Positions 35,501 through 46,947 of a stretch of 64,000 nucleotides of DNA are shown one piece after another; the first letter of the stretch is position 1, and each line of letters begins with the position of its first letter. The notes below the pieces were generated by a model, which saw only the letters and a list, made by a program, of their open reading frames with translations, ran no database searches and was not told the DNA's origin. Both the position numbers and the translations under genes were made by a program. The DNA is taken from NCBI GenBank assembly GCA_035041965.1, contig JAPYMA010000173.1, forward strand, positions 124,001-188,000. The letters run 5' to 3'. The DNA is from Anisakis pegreffii. Its lineage: Eukaryota; Nematoda; Chromadorea; Rhabditida; Anisakidae.

Positions 35501-35993
35501 TCCGTTCGTAAAGGTCCCCGAAAAAATCTCATTTTCACTTTTTGCTAATTGTAAGTGAATTTAGCGTTTAATGACTGTGAAACAATATGATCAGAAGTTT
35601 TGCATTCATGATTGTAGCGAATTAGTTCAAAGTTCTCTTGGCAGCGTGAACGCTGTTTGAGTCGAATGTACAGTGCAGACAGAGACCATGAACAAACAAT
35701 AAGATTCGCATCTGATAATGTTCATCGTGTTTCTGATGAGTGATATATGCATTGCCAAAGCCCCACTGATGTATTACAGTTCGTTAGCGGAAAGTCGGAA
35801 TTCCGAAGAACAAGAGAATAGTCGTAACGAAGCGGACGAGTGCCGTTCGAATGGTTCGTCGGAGCAGGACAGTTGGACCTCCAGGGCACCGTTTGAGAGA
35901 TGCTCATCCGGAAGACCAATGAGGAGAGCTGCTTCAAAAATCAAGTCGCTGAAAGAACCCAGCTGCAACAGGAAATTGAGACGGGAGGAATAG
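32514..35993 (+). CDS. sgo-1: Shugoshin (centromeric cohesion protector)
   Basis: Nine exons, all in phase: 32514-32556, 33469-33659, 33855-33958, 34243-34328, 34430-34491, 34710-34814, 35103-35136, 35246-35381 and 35780-35993; 324 aa. The ATG at 32514 follows ACC. Exon 1 ends in A and exon 2 begins TG, so the codon at the junction is ATG. Exons 2-3 code a coiled coil (RESRIRELEAINKRLMEQI ...), as expected for the N-terminal dimerisation region that binds PP2A in shugoshins. The middle is Ser/Pro-rich and unstructured. The last exon ends RPMRRAASKIKSLKEPSCNR then KLRREE, closely matching the basic C-terminal shugoshin motif (YKEPSLxxKLRR) that binds phosphorylated histone H2A. Both diagnostic regions are in the right order and the length is near that of small invertebrate shugoshins. 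One departure is L in place of the usual Y before KEP. Expected role: protecting centromeric cohesin and sensing tension. Confidence 0.85.
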
Positions 35994-36930
35994 CTGTGTA
36001 TAATTTCGAGCCAGCATTTTATTTTCAATGCTGACGCGTGTTGTGAAAATGGGTGATCGATTAGAATTTACGATATTCTTGCGTGGTTTCGCAGTGGTCG
36101 ATTGTGGATGGTATGTTGCAGGCCCTTGTATCTTCAAAAGTGCTCGGACTTCTCAGGGATCGGGACTTCTGAACTAACTCTAGCGTTTAGTAGCGACTTT
36201 TTACTTTTTTACCTATGATTTGTCTTTCATTGATATCTCTGTAATTGCCAAGCACGTTTTTTTTTGAATTATGTTGTATATGAGTAAAATAACAAGTCAA
36301 TCGAATATTTCTTGTCTCACTACCATTGTTCCTGTTTATCTTCTGACACATTAACCTCACGATCCCAATTCATTCGGCTTTGTCTTGTGATCGTGTATCA
36401 GTTACATAGGCGGAAATTTTTTGATTTAGGTCAGAGAGTTGACCGTTCCAGTTGCAGAGAGATGAATTTTTGATGACGGTTTTTGATTATATCAGAGTGT
36501 GTTTGCATTTGTTGTTTTGTTCGCAACTGATCTCGTGTACATTTGTTCGCATTCCACCGTTGTTTGGATAAATTATTTACCTGAATGCAGCGTCGTTATA
36601 TACATGAGCAAATGGTTATATATGTAGTGTTTTGCGGATGAAATGATTCTCAGAATGCACCCAGTTGTCACGAATTCAGAGAATGCGGTGTGTCACCGAC
36701 ATCGCATGTCAGTAGTTTTATCTGGCGATTTTTGTTACCAATCTTAACCAATCCACTTTACGCAGGCTCCCCGTACAAGGATCCGCCCCTGATGCATAAT
36801 AAGTTGAGGGCACTTTACCTGGATGCCATTGTGTAAACATTCATGACTGTTGGGAAGAGAGCACCGTTATAAATTACATATCATTAGAGATTTTCTCCGT
36901 AAGGGTGAGGTTCTTCTGGCATCAAGATTG
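35994..36930. other. Intergenic region after shugoshin
   Basis: No gene is firmly supported. A 23-codon frame at about 36768-36836 follows a plausible TTTACGCAG acceptor and ends in TAA, but no partner exon was found, so it is not called. Confidence 0.4.
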
Positions 36931-36935
36931 CTCAC

Positions 36936-37250
36936 CGTTCTGATCGCCACAATTTCTTGAGGTTTCATATTGTACGGATTATTATTGACCATCATGTACA
37001 ACAGATACATCGCAGAACGCTTCGGATAATTAGATTCCAAGTTGCTCTGAATGACTTACGCATGAGGTATACCATAAAAGCAGAAGTATTCACTGAATGA
37101 GGTGGCGTTTGAGCACTCGGGAGGATGGGAAAAAGTGTAGACGAAAGGGCGACTGAATCGCTCTCAACCGTTACTGGACTTCAGAATCTCGACAGAGCGA
37201 TCTTCAAGAACGTAATAGCTTAAAGGGATGTAAGGATAAGAGGCGTGGAA
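36936..37250 (-). CDS. Two candidate exons of an unidentified gene
   Basis: On the minus strand, 37250-37164 is open after a TTTCAG acceptor (FHASYPYIPLSYYVLEDRS...). The stretch 37046-36936 is a 37-codon exon bounded by CATTCAG and GTGAGC (NYPKRSAMYLLYMMVNN, ending EIVAIRT). Both have protein-like composition and correct flanking signals. Joining them needs a non-consensus donor (GTCGAG, phase 0). I found neither start nor end. No family is recognised. They could be a real small gene, a decayed gene, or chance. Confidence 0.3.
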
Positions 37251-37409
37251 CTGAAATGTTATATATTCGATTTTATATTGCACATTCTGAATAGAAATGA
37301 TCATTGTTAATTCAATTTCCATTCGAGCTCTAGCAACTATGACCATAGGCTATAGGAAACTGAATAGAATACATGAAACGAGAACAAGGATAACAGCAAT
37401 TGTTTCAAG

Positions 37410-37574
37410 TAGTGTTCGTCGGGGAACGGGCTCCCCGTCGCGGACCCCGGCGGGGAGCGCTCCCCCGCGCAGTTTGCTCCTCGACTTTTTCGTGGGGAAC
37501 CCCCCCCCTCCACTCATCCATTTTTCTCCCTGCGGGGTCCCCCGGTGCGAAAAATCGCTCTCCGACGAACACTA
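37410..37574. mobile_element. GC-rich MITE with perfect 13-bp TIRs
   Basis: 165 bp, bounded by TAGTGTTCGTCGG at the left and its exact inverse CCGACGAACACTA at the right. The interior is very GC-rich (GGGGAACGGGCTCCCCG and similar palindromic blocks). No TSD longer than a possible TA was seen. Long open frames on both strands through it reflect absence of stops in GC-rich DNA. It resembles the CCCCG elements in composition and end sequence, but membership in that family is not certain. Confidence 0.8.
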
Positions 37575-39827
37575 ATTTCAACTGGTCTTTACGCAACACC
37601 GATGTCACTCACTGATTTTTCCATCCTCATCACAGTCACAAATCTGCTTTATGGTCAAAATCATATTATAGCACTTTCAGATGAATGCTGAATTGAGAAT
37701 GTCAATCGACTTGAATGAATGAGTAAGAACACAGGAAACCAGCACTGATGAAATAAACATTTGCATTTGTTAAACCAGAACAATTGATGAATTAGAACTC
37801 GTCAGTGAAGCGGATTGCCTGCATGAATATGATAGTGTATGCGGGTGCAAAGTGGACTTTTTATTTGCCTTTTACAGTCAGTTACTATAACGGATTCTAT
37901 GCATCTTAATTTCAGTGCTTTATATTTCCTTTGCGTTGGTGAAACACAGCGAAGTGGTGTTTGCCAGACAGTGGAGTCACACACAGCGTGTTTGTCATCA
38001 CTTCAGAGCTCGAAGTAACCAATAATTCTATCACTGTCGTTTTTGTCCACTCTGAAGGTGTATGGAACTGCAGTTTTCTCGCTTGCCTTGTCAAGATGCG
38101 TCACTGTTATCACATCTACGCATGATGATTCAATGTTAAAAAACAGGAATATTTTTCAATACGCTGAACGGAGGATGGTCAGTGTTATGTACTTGTGATG
38201 CGACACGACTACTTTAACAATTGTGTTTATTACAAACAATAAATAACGGTGATCGGGGACGCAACAGAATAATCAGACGTGGACTTGACACATAGGAAAA
38301 CAACCGCAACACGAGAAACACACGCGAACAAAAACTGATTTTACAACAATTAACAGGGTTTATATAAGTTACTTACAAGTTACTTACAGTAAGCGGTTGT
38401 TTTGTTGATCGCTGTTAGCGATCGGCGGAATGCTTATTTTGTAGAGTTATGATTATTAATCGGATTGGTATTTGGCTACGTTTAATTGTGCAAAGTATTC
38501 ACGGCAACTAATTAAATACTCGGTTGTGCTCACTTGGCCTGCTCGCCTAGCCAGCGAGGTGGCGTCAATCAATTCTGAAACAGTGCGAACGGAAACGCGA
38601 GCATTGTGGCCAGTAACGTTATAAAAGTTTGATAGTCAGGCCAATCCGGGTAATCCAGGTAATATGAGTTACTGTTTACTGGACATTTGACTTTACACAG
38701 ATCAGTTACCATTATATCTTCATACAAAACATTTGACTAAACATCAACTACTATAAAGTGTTCATAGACAACAGTCATCATAGTGAGATTGATGTTTCGG
38801 TACCATTATTTTTCTACATGCAGAAGTCATATTATTGTTTACGCCTTAATGTATATGCTGTCATATGCTTGGCAAATTGTCACCAGGAATATGTAATGAC
38901 TTTAATCCACCACATCTATTTTATATGCTGATCTTCAAGGATGAGAAGTTTTCTTGCTTCATGGGTGAGCTTTTGAAGCGTTAAGACGGACCAGAAGAGC
39001 GTATGTTTGAACTGAACTGATGCGACTGATTGTCCATTGCATGACTTTCATATTTCCAGCTAAGCTGCTTCATTGTGAGGGAATATACGTCGACTTCTGC
39101 TTCAAATGTTACCATCAATTATTGAAATGTCAACTCGATGTAAAATGTGTCGATAAAAAACTTTTGATGATTCGGATGGCTGCTATTTAATATCTTTTTT
39201 TGAGTAGGCGTCGATTTTTCCAGCAACTCATGTAAGGGTTGTTCGAATCTCTGATTTGAGTGTGAAAGTTCTGCTCTTGTATCATTCAATTTTTGTTTTT
39301 CATATGAATAATTGCGTGATGAAAATCCATTCTTTCATGTTGTTGGCTTGGTTCATATTCTCACCGTTTCAGTCGACTTTGAAAAGCGCAGAGCACAGCT
39401 CCGTGTATTTCTTAGAAAGTTCTTTCTCATCGCCATTCATTTTCAGCAAACGGATGTGTATATCTACGTCGTGAAAAGTTTTTTTTCGAATTATCCTATT
39501 GAACATGAACTGCAGCATGAAACTGATGTATTGTATGTATAGTGTTGTTGCTTGAAGAGGTCTTTTTGATTCCTCTTGTTATTTCATCAAGTATGCCGTT
39601 CCTATAGTTCTAATATGACAGAAAACATTTGTATTTCGTTCGCTACTTGGAGTACGGCATATTCGGCATTCGGCAATGGACATCTTCACTAGAATTTATA
39701 AACAACCAATACATTTACTCACCCCATTCGCGACGACACACTTATGCGAGTTAGGATCTAGTGTACTTTGGACAATCAAAACAAAATCTAGAAATCACTC
39801 AGGCGTGCAGGTAGACATACAAATTGC
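37575..39827. other. Repeat-bearing intergenic region
   Basis: Contains one copy of a dispersed repeat at 38391-38663. The adjoining 38220-38390 stretch is unusually rich in CAACACGAGAAAC-like sequence and could belong to the same element. No gene is supported. Confidence 0.45.
38391..38663 (+). repeat. Dispersed ~270-bp repeat, copy 1
   Basis: Matches 53306-53571 at high similarity over its length, including AGCGGTTGTTTTGTTGATCG, TGCTCACTTGGCCTGCTCGC and GTGCGAACGGAAACGCGA. Its class is unknown; it could be a SINE, a solo-LTR fragment or part of a DNA element. No TIR was recognised. Confidence 0.75.
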
Positions 39828-40764
39828 CAGTGTTGGGCAATAGCGCGCTATTCCGCTAGTCCGCTATTAGCGAATAACGGAATAGCGATATCGGAAGTTC
39901 GAGTGGATAGCGGTAACAGCGCTATCGTTGTTCGATAGCGAGCTACTTCCGCTATATTCCGCTATCAGTTCATCTGCAAGTGAATGCATAGTGCAGTAGT
40001 CCTCACGTTCGGATACTCCATATCCTTTTGATGATCTGGCAGGCCGCCGCTACCCCCACTCCTCTGATATATGAACACCACGATGGTTAGATCTTCTCTT
40101 AGACCGTTGTGTTCCTCATTATTGCAATCGATTATGATTGTATGAAGTGTTACTGTCTACGATGAGTTCACTTCAAACTGATTTAAATGAATCAGCATTC
40201 TTTTCAGACGTGTTATATTCACTCTCATAGCTGTTACATGCGAATGTCGTTCTCTCGATGAATTTTTCTCATTCATTTCGTCTCATTTCACTTCACAGTT
40301 CAAATTAGTTTCTTATTCTGTAGCATATCCTATTTAATGGATACGTTGACGAGTGTTGACAGCCGGAATCAACAATACAGCAATGAATGTTATTGCTCAA
40401 CAACGTTCAACAATCAATTGATCAATTATAGAGTGTATTTGATAGAATGAGAATTTCACTTTAACTGTTGAGTAAAACGAATGAGAAATTAGCAAAAGAA
40501 CATACTTTTGGTGATGAAAGCTATGCGAGCGATTGCAATAGCAAGAAAAAGAATGCAAGCCCGTCAAAACAGCATTCACTGACAAATGGATGTGATTTCA
40601 ATGAAAACTCTGTTATAACCAATGGAAACCCTGTAAGGCCTGGATGAGCTAATGATATCCAGGAAATAGGATGACGTTCTATCATAATATGAAACTGCAC
40701 AGAACCTTCAAACTATCCAGAAATGGGTAATTTCAACTCCTATGGGAACCACTGGTATAATCCT

Positions 40765-41526
40765 TCACTCATTGAGGTATCCAAATACATATTTGAGCTC
40801 TTGTGAGCGATTCGAATAAAAAACTGCAGTTGTTGGTTTAAAAGTAGAGTTGGATTCTGTAGTGGTTGGTTCGAATGTAGAGGTGGATTCTGCAGTTGTT
40901 GGTTTAAAAGTAGAGTTGGATTCTGTAGTGGTTGGTTCGAATGTAGAGGTGGATTCTGTAGTGGTTGGTCCGAATGTAGAGTTGGATTCTGTAGTGGTTG
41001 GTTCGAATGTAGAGGTGGATTCTGTAGTGGTTGGTTCGAATGTAGAGTTGGATTCTGTAGTGGTTGGTTCGAATGTAGAGTTGGATTCTGTAGTGGTTGG
41101 TTCGAATGTAGAGGTGGATTCTGTAGTGGTTGGTTCGAATGTAGAGTTGGATTCTGTAGTGGTTGGTTCGAATGTAGAGGTGGATTCTGTAGTGGTTGGT
41201 CCGAATGTAGAGTTGGATTCTGTAGTGGTTGGTTCGAATGTAGAGGTGGATTCTGTAGTGGTTGGTTCGAATGTAGAGGTGGATTCTGTAGTGGTTGGTC
41301 CGAATGTAGAGTTGGATTCTGTAGTGGTTGGTTCGAATGTAGAGGTGGATTCTGTAGTGGTTGGTTCGAATGTAGAGTTGGATTCTGTAGTGGTTGGTTC
41401 GAATGTAGAGGTGGATTCTGTAGTAGTGGGTTTAGATGTTGTGGTTGATTCTACAGTTGTTGGTTGGGATGTGGAGGTGGATTCTATTTTTATGATGTTT
41501 GTCGTATTCGTTTCAAGAATACGTGT
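40765..41526 (-). CDS. Open frame of mucin-like Thr/Ser repeats within the hAT-like element
   Basis: The minus strand is open for 254 codons without a start codon. It is dominated by 11-residue units TTTES(T/N)STFEP, about 19 copies, the last few more diverged, ending in a unique tail and TGA at 40765. Repeats rich in Thr and Ser with Pro are typical of secreted mucins, including nematode surface mucins; that resemblance is in composition only. The plus strand is also open, because the 33-bp period is a multiple of three, but reads a less natural DSVVVGSNVEV repeat. No signal peptide, start exon or convincing acceptor was found. It may be a captured gene fragment or simply a minisatellite. 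Confidence 0.4.
   Translation of the reverse strand, partial: TRILETNTTNIIKIESTSTSQPTTVESTTTSKPTTTESTSTFEPTTTESNSTFEPTTTESTSTFEPTTTESNSTFGPTTTESTSTFEPTTTESTSTFEPTTTESNSTFGPTTTESTSTFEPTTTESNSTFEPTTTESTSTFEPTTTESNSTFEPTTTESNSTFEPTTTESTSTFEPTTTESNSTFGPTTTESTSTFEPTTTESNSTFKPTTAESTSTFEPTTTESNSTFKPTTAVFYSNRSQELKYVFGYLNE
40835..41490. repeat. 33-bp minisatellite, about 19 units
   Basis: Tandem units of GTAGTGGTTGGTTCGAATG-type sequence, each 33 bp. They fall into a few alternating variants: GAGGTGG versus GAGTTGG, and TTCGAATG versus CCGAATG. Units at both ends are more diverged, as expected for arrays homogenised in the middle. Confidence 0.92.
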
Positions 41527-42065
41527 TCAACAATGAAAATTTTCGATCACTCAGTGACGTAATCAGTAGGCAATAGCGATAGCGATAGCGCATCGCAATC
41601 GATTCGGGAGGTAATAGCGGTAGCGCTGGCGGAGTAGCGGACTTCTTTTCGATATCGGAATAGCAATAGCGCGCCAGCGTTCATCGATAGCGCACCCAAC
41701 ACTGCAGATTGCTGTCAGCACCAAAGTGCCAGGAGTCGAAAATTTGTGCGATAGTAAAAAGATTCGATTTAAGCATATCAAAATCAACGAAATTTCAACA
41801 ACAAGCATGGATGAAAGCTTATTGTGAGTTTATGTAAATATTATTTTTTTGTAGTATATTGTCTTTTCCAAATGATCATTTTTATGTGTTCATAAAAATT
41901 AATTATGAAAAGTTCGTTCGTTCGGTTGCGCTTACTTTTCTTCTTGAATTAATTATTGTGGTGACATTTCAAAATTTTTTCTGGAATGCGAGCAGCAAAA
42001 AGGGCAATGAGAACCAGTGATCTATCTATAGGTATATAAAGCAAGTGCTTTTTAGTAACCTGGAA

Positions 42066-45000
42066 ATGCAACAGGCGCATCAAGTTCTAAACCACACGAC
42101 AACACCATCAAACAATGCAGTTATGGCTCATCATTCCGTCTCAACTCCTTGCTCATGGGCTAAAAATGGAATATATTGTCGTAAGTACTTCTTGGCCGTT
42201 CATCAACCAATAGCTCCGGTTCAAGGAACTTCTGATCGCATAACTAGATTTTCAGCAATGTTTTTAGCACTTTAAGTTGAAGAACTGCGATTTATGCCTT
42301 AGAGCCAAAACCAGCAGAGAGCTGCATAACTTGTAGTGCGAAATATCCATGAAAATATTATCGACGTGTTGTAGGATAGACCTGGAACAAAGAATGCTGC
42401 ATCAGTTGTGTAGTTGAGAATGAGATGATCGAATCACGCCACGTAAACTGAGGAGGGTAACCTACACGCTCGTTCATTTTCAGCAGCTTTCTTCGACAGT
42501 GTGCTAGAGATTCTCATTGTAGCAATGTTCATACCAGGAATAGCGTTGACAACATTTTCGCTATTCATTGGATTTACTCGAATATCGCTCAAAGACGTCA
42601 CTAATTTATACTCAATCCATGTAATCACTGTAATGCTCTTCTTTCAAATATGCAGAACAATCCTTTATGCAACCGATTATATCAAACTGTATGGTTATCA
42701 TAACCAAGTCACTTTGTATGCCTTCGAATTTTACTTTGATTTTTCACTTCCATTCAGTTCTTTCAGTGTTATTCAAGAGCTACTGATCGTATTTGACCAT
42801 GTTTGTAGTTGGGAACTGAAGCAGTTTCGTTCGGTGGCCATTATCATCCTCACAAATTTAGCACTTCATTACGAGAAAAAAACGGTTCCATTCAGAAGGG
42901 TTTGTGCCAGAAAAGAGAGTAAAAAACACCAAGAAAGAATAATAAAATCATCGAAAACGATCGAAAACCCAATAAAATCAAAAAATAACGAAAACTCTCG
43001 TTACTTCTCAATATATATATTGAAAAACAGCAAAGGTAAACTGGAAAATCAACGAATCACCAATGAATCGATAATTTTCACTATGATGTGTACTCATTTT
43101 CAAACATGAGGACGATAAGAGAACAATTCTGAAGGATTTACTTAAACAGAACAAGACGAGAAGAGCACAAGTTTAATTTTTTAATGAATGTAGAAACTCC
43201 TTAAGTAACGATTTACGCCTTAATTTGTTCCAATTGGATTTGCTGTATGAACTTCACATTCGAACACCTTTATTATTGTTGTCTACATCGTTTTACCCCA
43301 GAAAATTATTGTGGCTGTTTCCGCAAAATTTACCTTCAACCGACCGTGTATCGTATCCACTGGGCGTGTAGACACTGGATAATAGCAGAACATCCCCGAA
43401 TGTTGATCTGTGACCATCGATGGACGAGCAATTCGATGGCGCTCGATTTTCGGTGGTCACGGAGTAAGGTCTTTCCATGCGTCAATCGAAATCAGTTTTT
43501 GGTGATCACCAACCGATCAGGCTCTCTCAATGGTACTAAGTAGCAACCTACGAGGATTCGTACTTCAAGATTTTTCGTTACTTCAGTACCGTGGTAGGCT
43601 ACTTGAACATGATTGCTGTCAGACTCTGCACAACAATATTTCAAACACTTTCGATGATATTTTTGGCATCAATCTATTGCCTCTTCAAATGGCCAACTCT
43701 CTACAATCGATTCTTCAATTTCAGGTTTGCGATATCATCTAAAGTATGTTTCACTTATGTATTCTGAACAGTCATGACCTCGTTTAAGTCGAACCACTAC
43801 ACGCTCATCCTTGCCAGGTCTTCTTCGATCCGAATGCATAGCATTTCGCACTCGATCATAATCATTACTTGACCTCCACTTTTCGCTGTTTCCTAAAGAG
43901 AAGCTTCTATCCAGGAGGCAAGGCCTTATATAAGAGCGTGACCGGTCATTCTTTCTTCGACTTACGCGATCTTCTTTCAACAACAGATGATACGGACCGG
44001 CTCTGAAAAGCACAAGCACAGAAACCGATCGATCAATAACATAGGAAGCAGCGGAAGATTTGGCGATAAAAATTTGCGATTTTGTGTCACCGATAAAAAA
44101 GATTTTACATTCACGTCAAATTTACACACGCCACGAGATGAACATTCCGAACATGTTCTGAACGGTTGCGTCTATCAATCTGACACGCTCATTAGGCGGC
44201 TGCTCCCTTAGGCAAACTGTCCGTTAGGCGAACTGTCCATTAGTCAAACTGTCCGCTAGGCGAACTGTCGTCTTTAGGCAGATTGACCGGGTACCATTCA
44301 AGAGGAATTCAAAATTTCGCAGAATTTTTGCCGCAGCGTTTTGTGAGAATCCATAATTGCTTTTGAGATGACATTGGTGTCCCCGTTCGGGCGACAGTAA
44401 AGCTTTTTGAGTGTTTTTTTTAAATGTTTTTGTAGCCCTCCAGAGAGAGCACATCGATCTGAACAAAGTTTCTATTGAAACGGAGTTATGTTTATGAGAG
44501 TGCGATACATTTATTAATCCAATGTCTCATGCCTATCAAACATCCAAATAAATGAATCGAGTCATTTCAATCACTATTCACGCTCACTTTAACTGCAAAT
44601 TCATGGTGTTCCATAAGGGCTCAGGTGGCGCACTTCTTCGAACGGATTGAAATCCGTTTTCCAGGAGATGGAAGCTATATTTCGTGTGCATTGATTTAGC
44701 TGTGTTTGGATACTCAGTTATTGATTCGACCATCGCAATGTTTCTGACCACTGCATTTCTATCTTTGTGGCTCGAAGCAATTCTGTTCTTCTTTGCTTTC
44801 GTCTCGCTGATAATTCTATCTATAATGGTATTCAACTTGTTATTTTGGAATAGTTTTTATTAATTTTATCAGTGTTGGGGTCACTTCGTCGAGAATGGTT
44901 CTTCAGCATAGATTACAAAATACGTTCTCAGTGATGTAACCATAGGAAGAAGTTGAAGCTGGAACCTTCATTCAATTGAGAAATTGTTCACGGTGCTTAC

Positions 45001-46947
45001 GAATCTGCTTTACGGACAGCAGTCATTTTTTTTCAATAGGAACAAATTATTTAGGAGTTAAACGGACAGCTTTGTGATCAGTATGAATAATTCTAAAATG
45101 CCACATTGGTCTCGTCCTGCAGTGGCTACGCCGTTCCACAGTAAAGTGCTCATTAGGCAGAGTTCAACTCTTTAGGAGGCAACCAACAAAATGCTGAATA
45201 TTTTAAACTATGTTACCTTGTTTGTGATATAAAAATAGTAAATATGTCCTGGTGTTCTAATTGTTACATATGTTCTGTGAAAGGGCATCGGACGGTCCCA
45301 ACATTTCGTCGCAGCTCTTTCAATTTCTCTGATGTTGCTTCAGGCCGTAATCAGTGTGATCAAGTACTATCTGAATGCGAAACAGAAGCAACACCAAGAC
45401 AAGAATCATGCCACTGCACTTCTTTCGACACTCTTCTACGTTATACCGATGACGATCACAAATTTGCCGATTTTCGGTACATTTTCAAACATTTCTTCTC
45501 GTTTTTTTTTGTTGAAAAAGCTAAAATTGACAGAAAGTTGACAGTGATGAACGTCGAATTCGATTAGTGTCCATAGATAGCTTGAGATAACCTCTGGCCG
45601 TGATGTTAATGAAATTCGCCAGCTTCGAGGTTTGGAAAAGCCGACAATCGAAAATATCATAAGCTTTTTTGGTTTCTTTTCCAATGTGTTGCTACTGTTT
45701 CCATGTTGCACAACCAAAACATCGCTTCTGGGCTCCTCTGAAAACATTCACACTTTCATCTAATGTATGAGTTCCCTTATGGATAATTGCCTTTGTTGCT
45801 ATGGAATTGCTAATAAGCTCATAGTCAGCTATTTATCCATGTTATTCTAAAATATATGTTTACTTGATATTTCATTTTACTTGTTTACTTACCCGCACAG
45901 GTATGCAGATATATAAAAAAATTTAGGAAGACGGGCACGAGATTGAGTTTTTTCCCGAAGTGTCTCATCTCCGTTCTCCTGTCTCCATTTCCGCTTTTTT
46001 TCTGACTGACCGCATTTTCGGGGTCCTCGACTGCAAACCCTCATCTCAGAGTTCCCCATCCCTGGGTTTTTTCCTCCCCTCAATACACTACACAGTGCTG
46101 TTTGTCGGATTGAGTTGCATCGTTTTTGTTATGAATCTATTGATTTAAGCATGTTTCAATTCTCAGTATAAACAATTCTTCCATAATTCCTCTTAGAAGT
46201 TAAAAGAAATTGGTCGTGAAGGATAATTCATTGATATTTTTAGCTTTTCATTTGCTGATCCCCGCAAAACTGACAGCGTCTGGATGGAATCATTTCAGTT
46301 GCATTTCCGAAACTACTGTGTGACTTTTACGTGAAATTGATGTATAATGCGGACACTGGTCGTGAGATACAAGCTTTTACTGGCAATTGGTCATTGCTCC
46401 TAATGACAGCTATCGTTTCAGCTGTTTACATCGCGCTATTTATGGTGATGTCCCATCCGAGAAGCCAGATTATTCGCAACATTTTTTTGAACACTGTGAT
46501 GGTTCGAGTAAGTAATTAGCTTGTCCATTCCATCTTCCATGTAACACTATTAACTGCATCATTTGAAAAAATAGAACTTATCAAATTCTCAGATTTGAAA
46601 GCGTTGATAGTTTTTACCGAACATTCTCACTCCGGTGTCTTTAGTATAATTCATTTCTCACTTTATCGACGTCACCTTGAAGATGTTCACAGAAAATCGA
46701 TCGAATTAGTCATTGAAGTTCTTTTCACGGACTACTCCATTGATCAGCTGGTTGTTTTCAGTCGTTTGCAGTCCCAGGTCAGCCGATCATTTTATCGATA
46801 TCAACGTTATTCGCGCTGAAGATCTACCGTACTGCATTCCTCTCTCTTTTCAAACAATGCGTCAAGATCAAAACGTCGCAGCTGGTTACTCCAATTCGTG
46901 AAGGATGTACGGCTGACAGGAAAAAAACTCTGACTCAGCATACATGA
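42066..46947 (+). CDS. Nematode 7-TM receptor-like gene A
   Basis: Seven exons: 42066-42180, 42484-42715, 43587-43724, 44665-44827, 45344-45476, 46422-46507 and 46762-46947; 350 aa, phases 1-2-2-0-1-0. The N-terminus has N-glycosylation sites and CSWAKNGIYCP. TM1 and TM2 flank RISLKDVTNLYSIHV (exon 2). TM3 ends in LASIYCLFKWPTLYNRF (exon 3). TM4 and the start of TM5 are in exon 4. The rest of TM5, a polar loop (NAKQKQHQDKNH) and TM6 are in exon 5. Exon 6 covers the last outer loop. TM7 reads QPIILSISTLFALKIYR, followed by a basic tail. Exon boundaries agree with gene B to the base in four exons, which validates the model. It is expected to be a plasma-membrane receptor; ligand and class are unknown. 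Introns carry a MITE copy (44205) and a CCCCG element (45921). Confidence 0.8.
44205..44295. mobile_element. Foldback MITE, copy 3 (half element)
   Basis: Only the right arm is present: repeated TTAGGCAAACTGTCCG units ending CAGATTGACCGGGTACC, the inverse of the family terminus. Located in intron 3 of receptor gene A. Confidence 0.75.
45921..46093. mobile_element. GC-rich CCCCG repeat element, copy 3 (diverged)
   Basis: Shares GAGATTGAGTTTTTTCCCGAA, here interrupted by changes, and a CCGCATTTTCGGGGTCCTC core with copies 1 and 2, but it is more decayed. It ends near AATACACTACACAGTGCTG. It lies in intron 5 of receptor gene A. Confidence 0.6.

Larger units (their letters stand above)
39828..41704. 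mobile_element. hAT-like non-autonomous transposon carrying a minisatellite
   Basis: 1877 bp. The left end is CAGTGTTGGGCAATAGCGCG and the right end CGCACCCAACACTG, the hAT-type CAGTGTTGGG terminus in inverse orientation. Flanking octamers CAAATTGC (39820-39827) and CAGATTGC (41705-41712) agree at 7 of 8 positions, as an 8-bp hAT target duplication with one change. Subterminal regions on both sides are packed with AATAGCG/GCTATT(C/A) motifs. No transposase is visible. Inside lies the 33-bp minisatellite coding mucin-like repeats. Confidence 0.8.

Noticed and set aside
35993..36836. Short exon (SPYKDPPLMHNKLRALYLD...) as a further shugoshin exon
   Set aside because: The shugoshin frame already ends at its C-terminal motif with a stop at 35991-35993. 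This exon has no visible partner.
37405..37615. Long open frames on both strands
   Set aside because: They lie within the 165-bp GC-rich MITE, where stop codons are rare by composition.
40835..41490. CRISPR-like array
   Set aside because: Units are directly adjacent 33-bp repeats with no unique spacers, in a eukaryotic genome; it is a minisatellite.
40850..41536. 228-codon plus-strand frame of DSVVVGSNVEV repeats
   Set aside because: It arises from the 33-bp minisatellite, whose length is a multiple of three; both strands are open. The minus-strand reading is more protein-like, and neither has a signal peptide or gene context.
42717..43109. Read-through of receptor gene A exon 2 into a longer frame
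   Set aside because: A GTATGC donor at 42716 in the right phase joins to exon 3. Comparison with genes B and C shows the conserved sequence stops exactly there, and the extension is Lys-rich and unlike any paralogue.
46302..46421. Longer form of receptor gene A exon 6 starting at the TTTCAG near 46302
   Set aside because: It would add an eighth membrane segment. The internal acceptor at 46421 gives an 86-bp exon of the same length and phase as in gene B.
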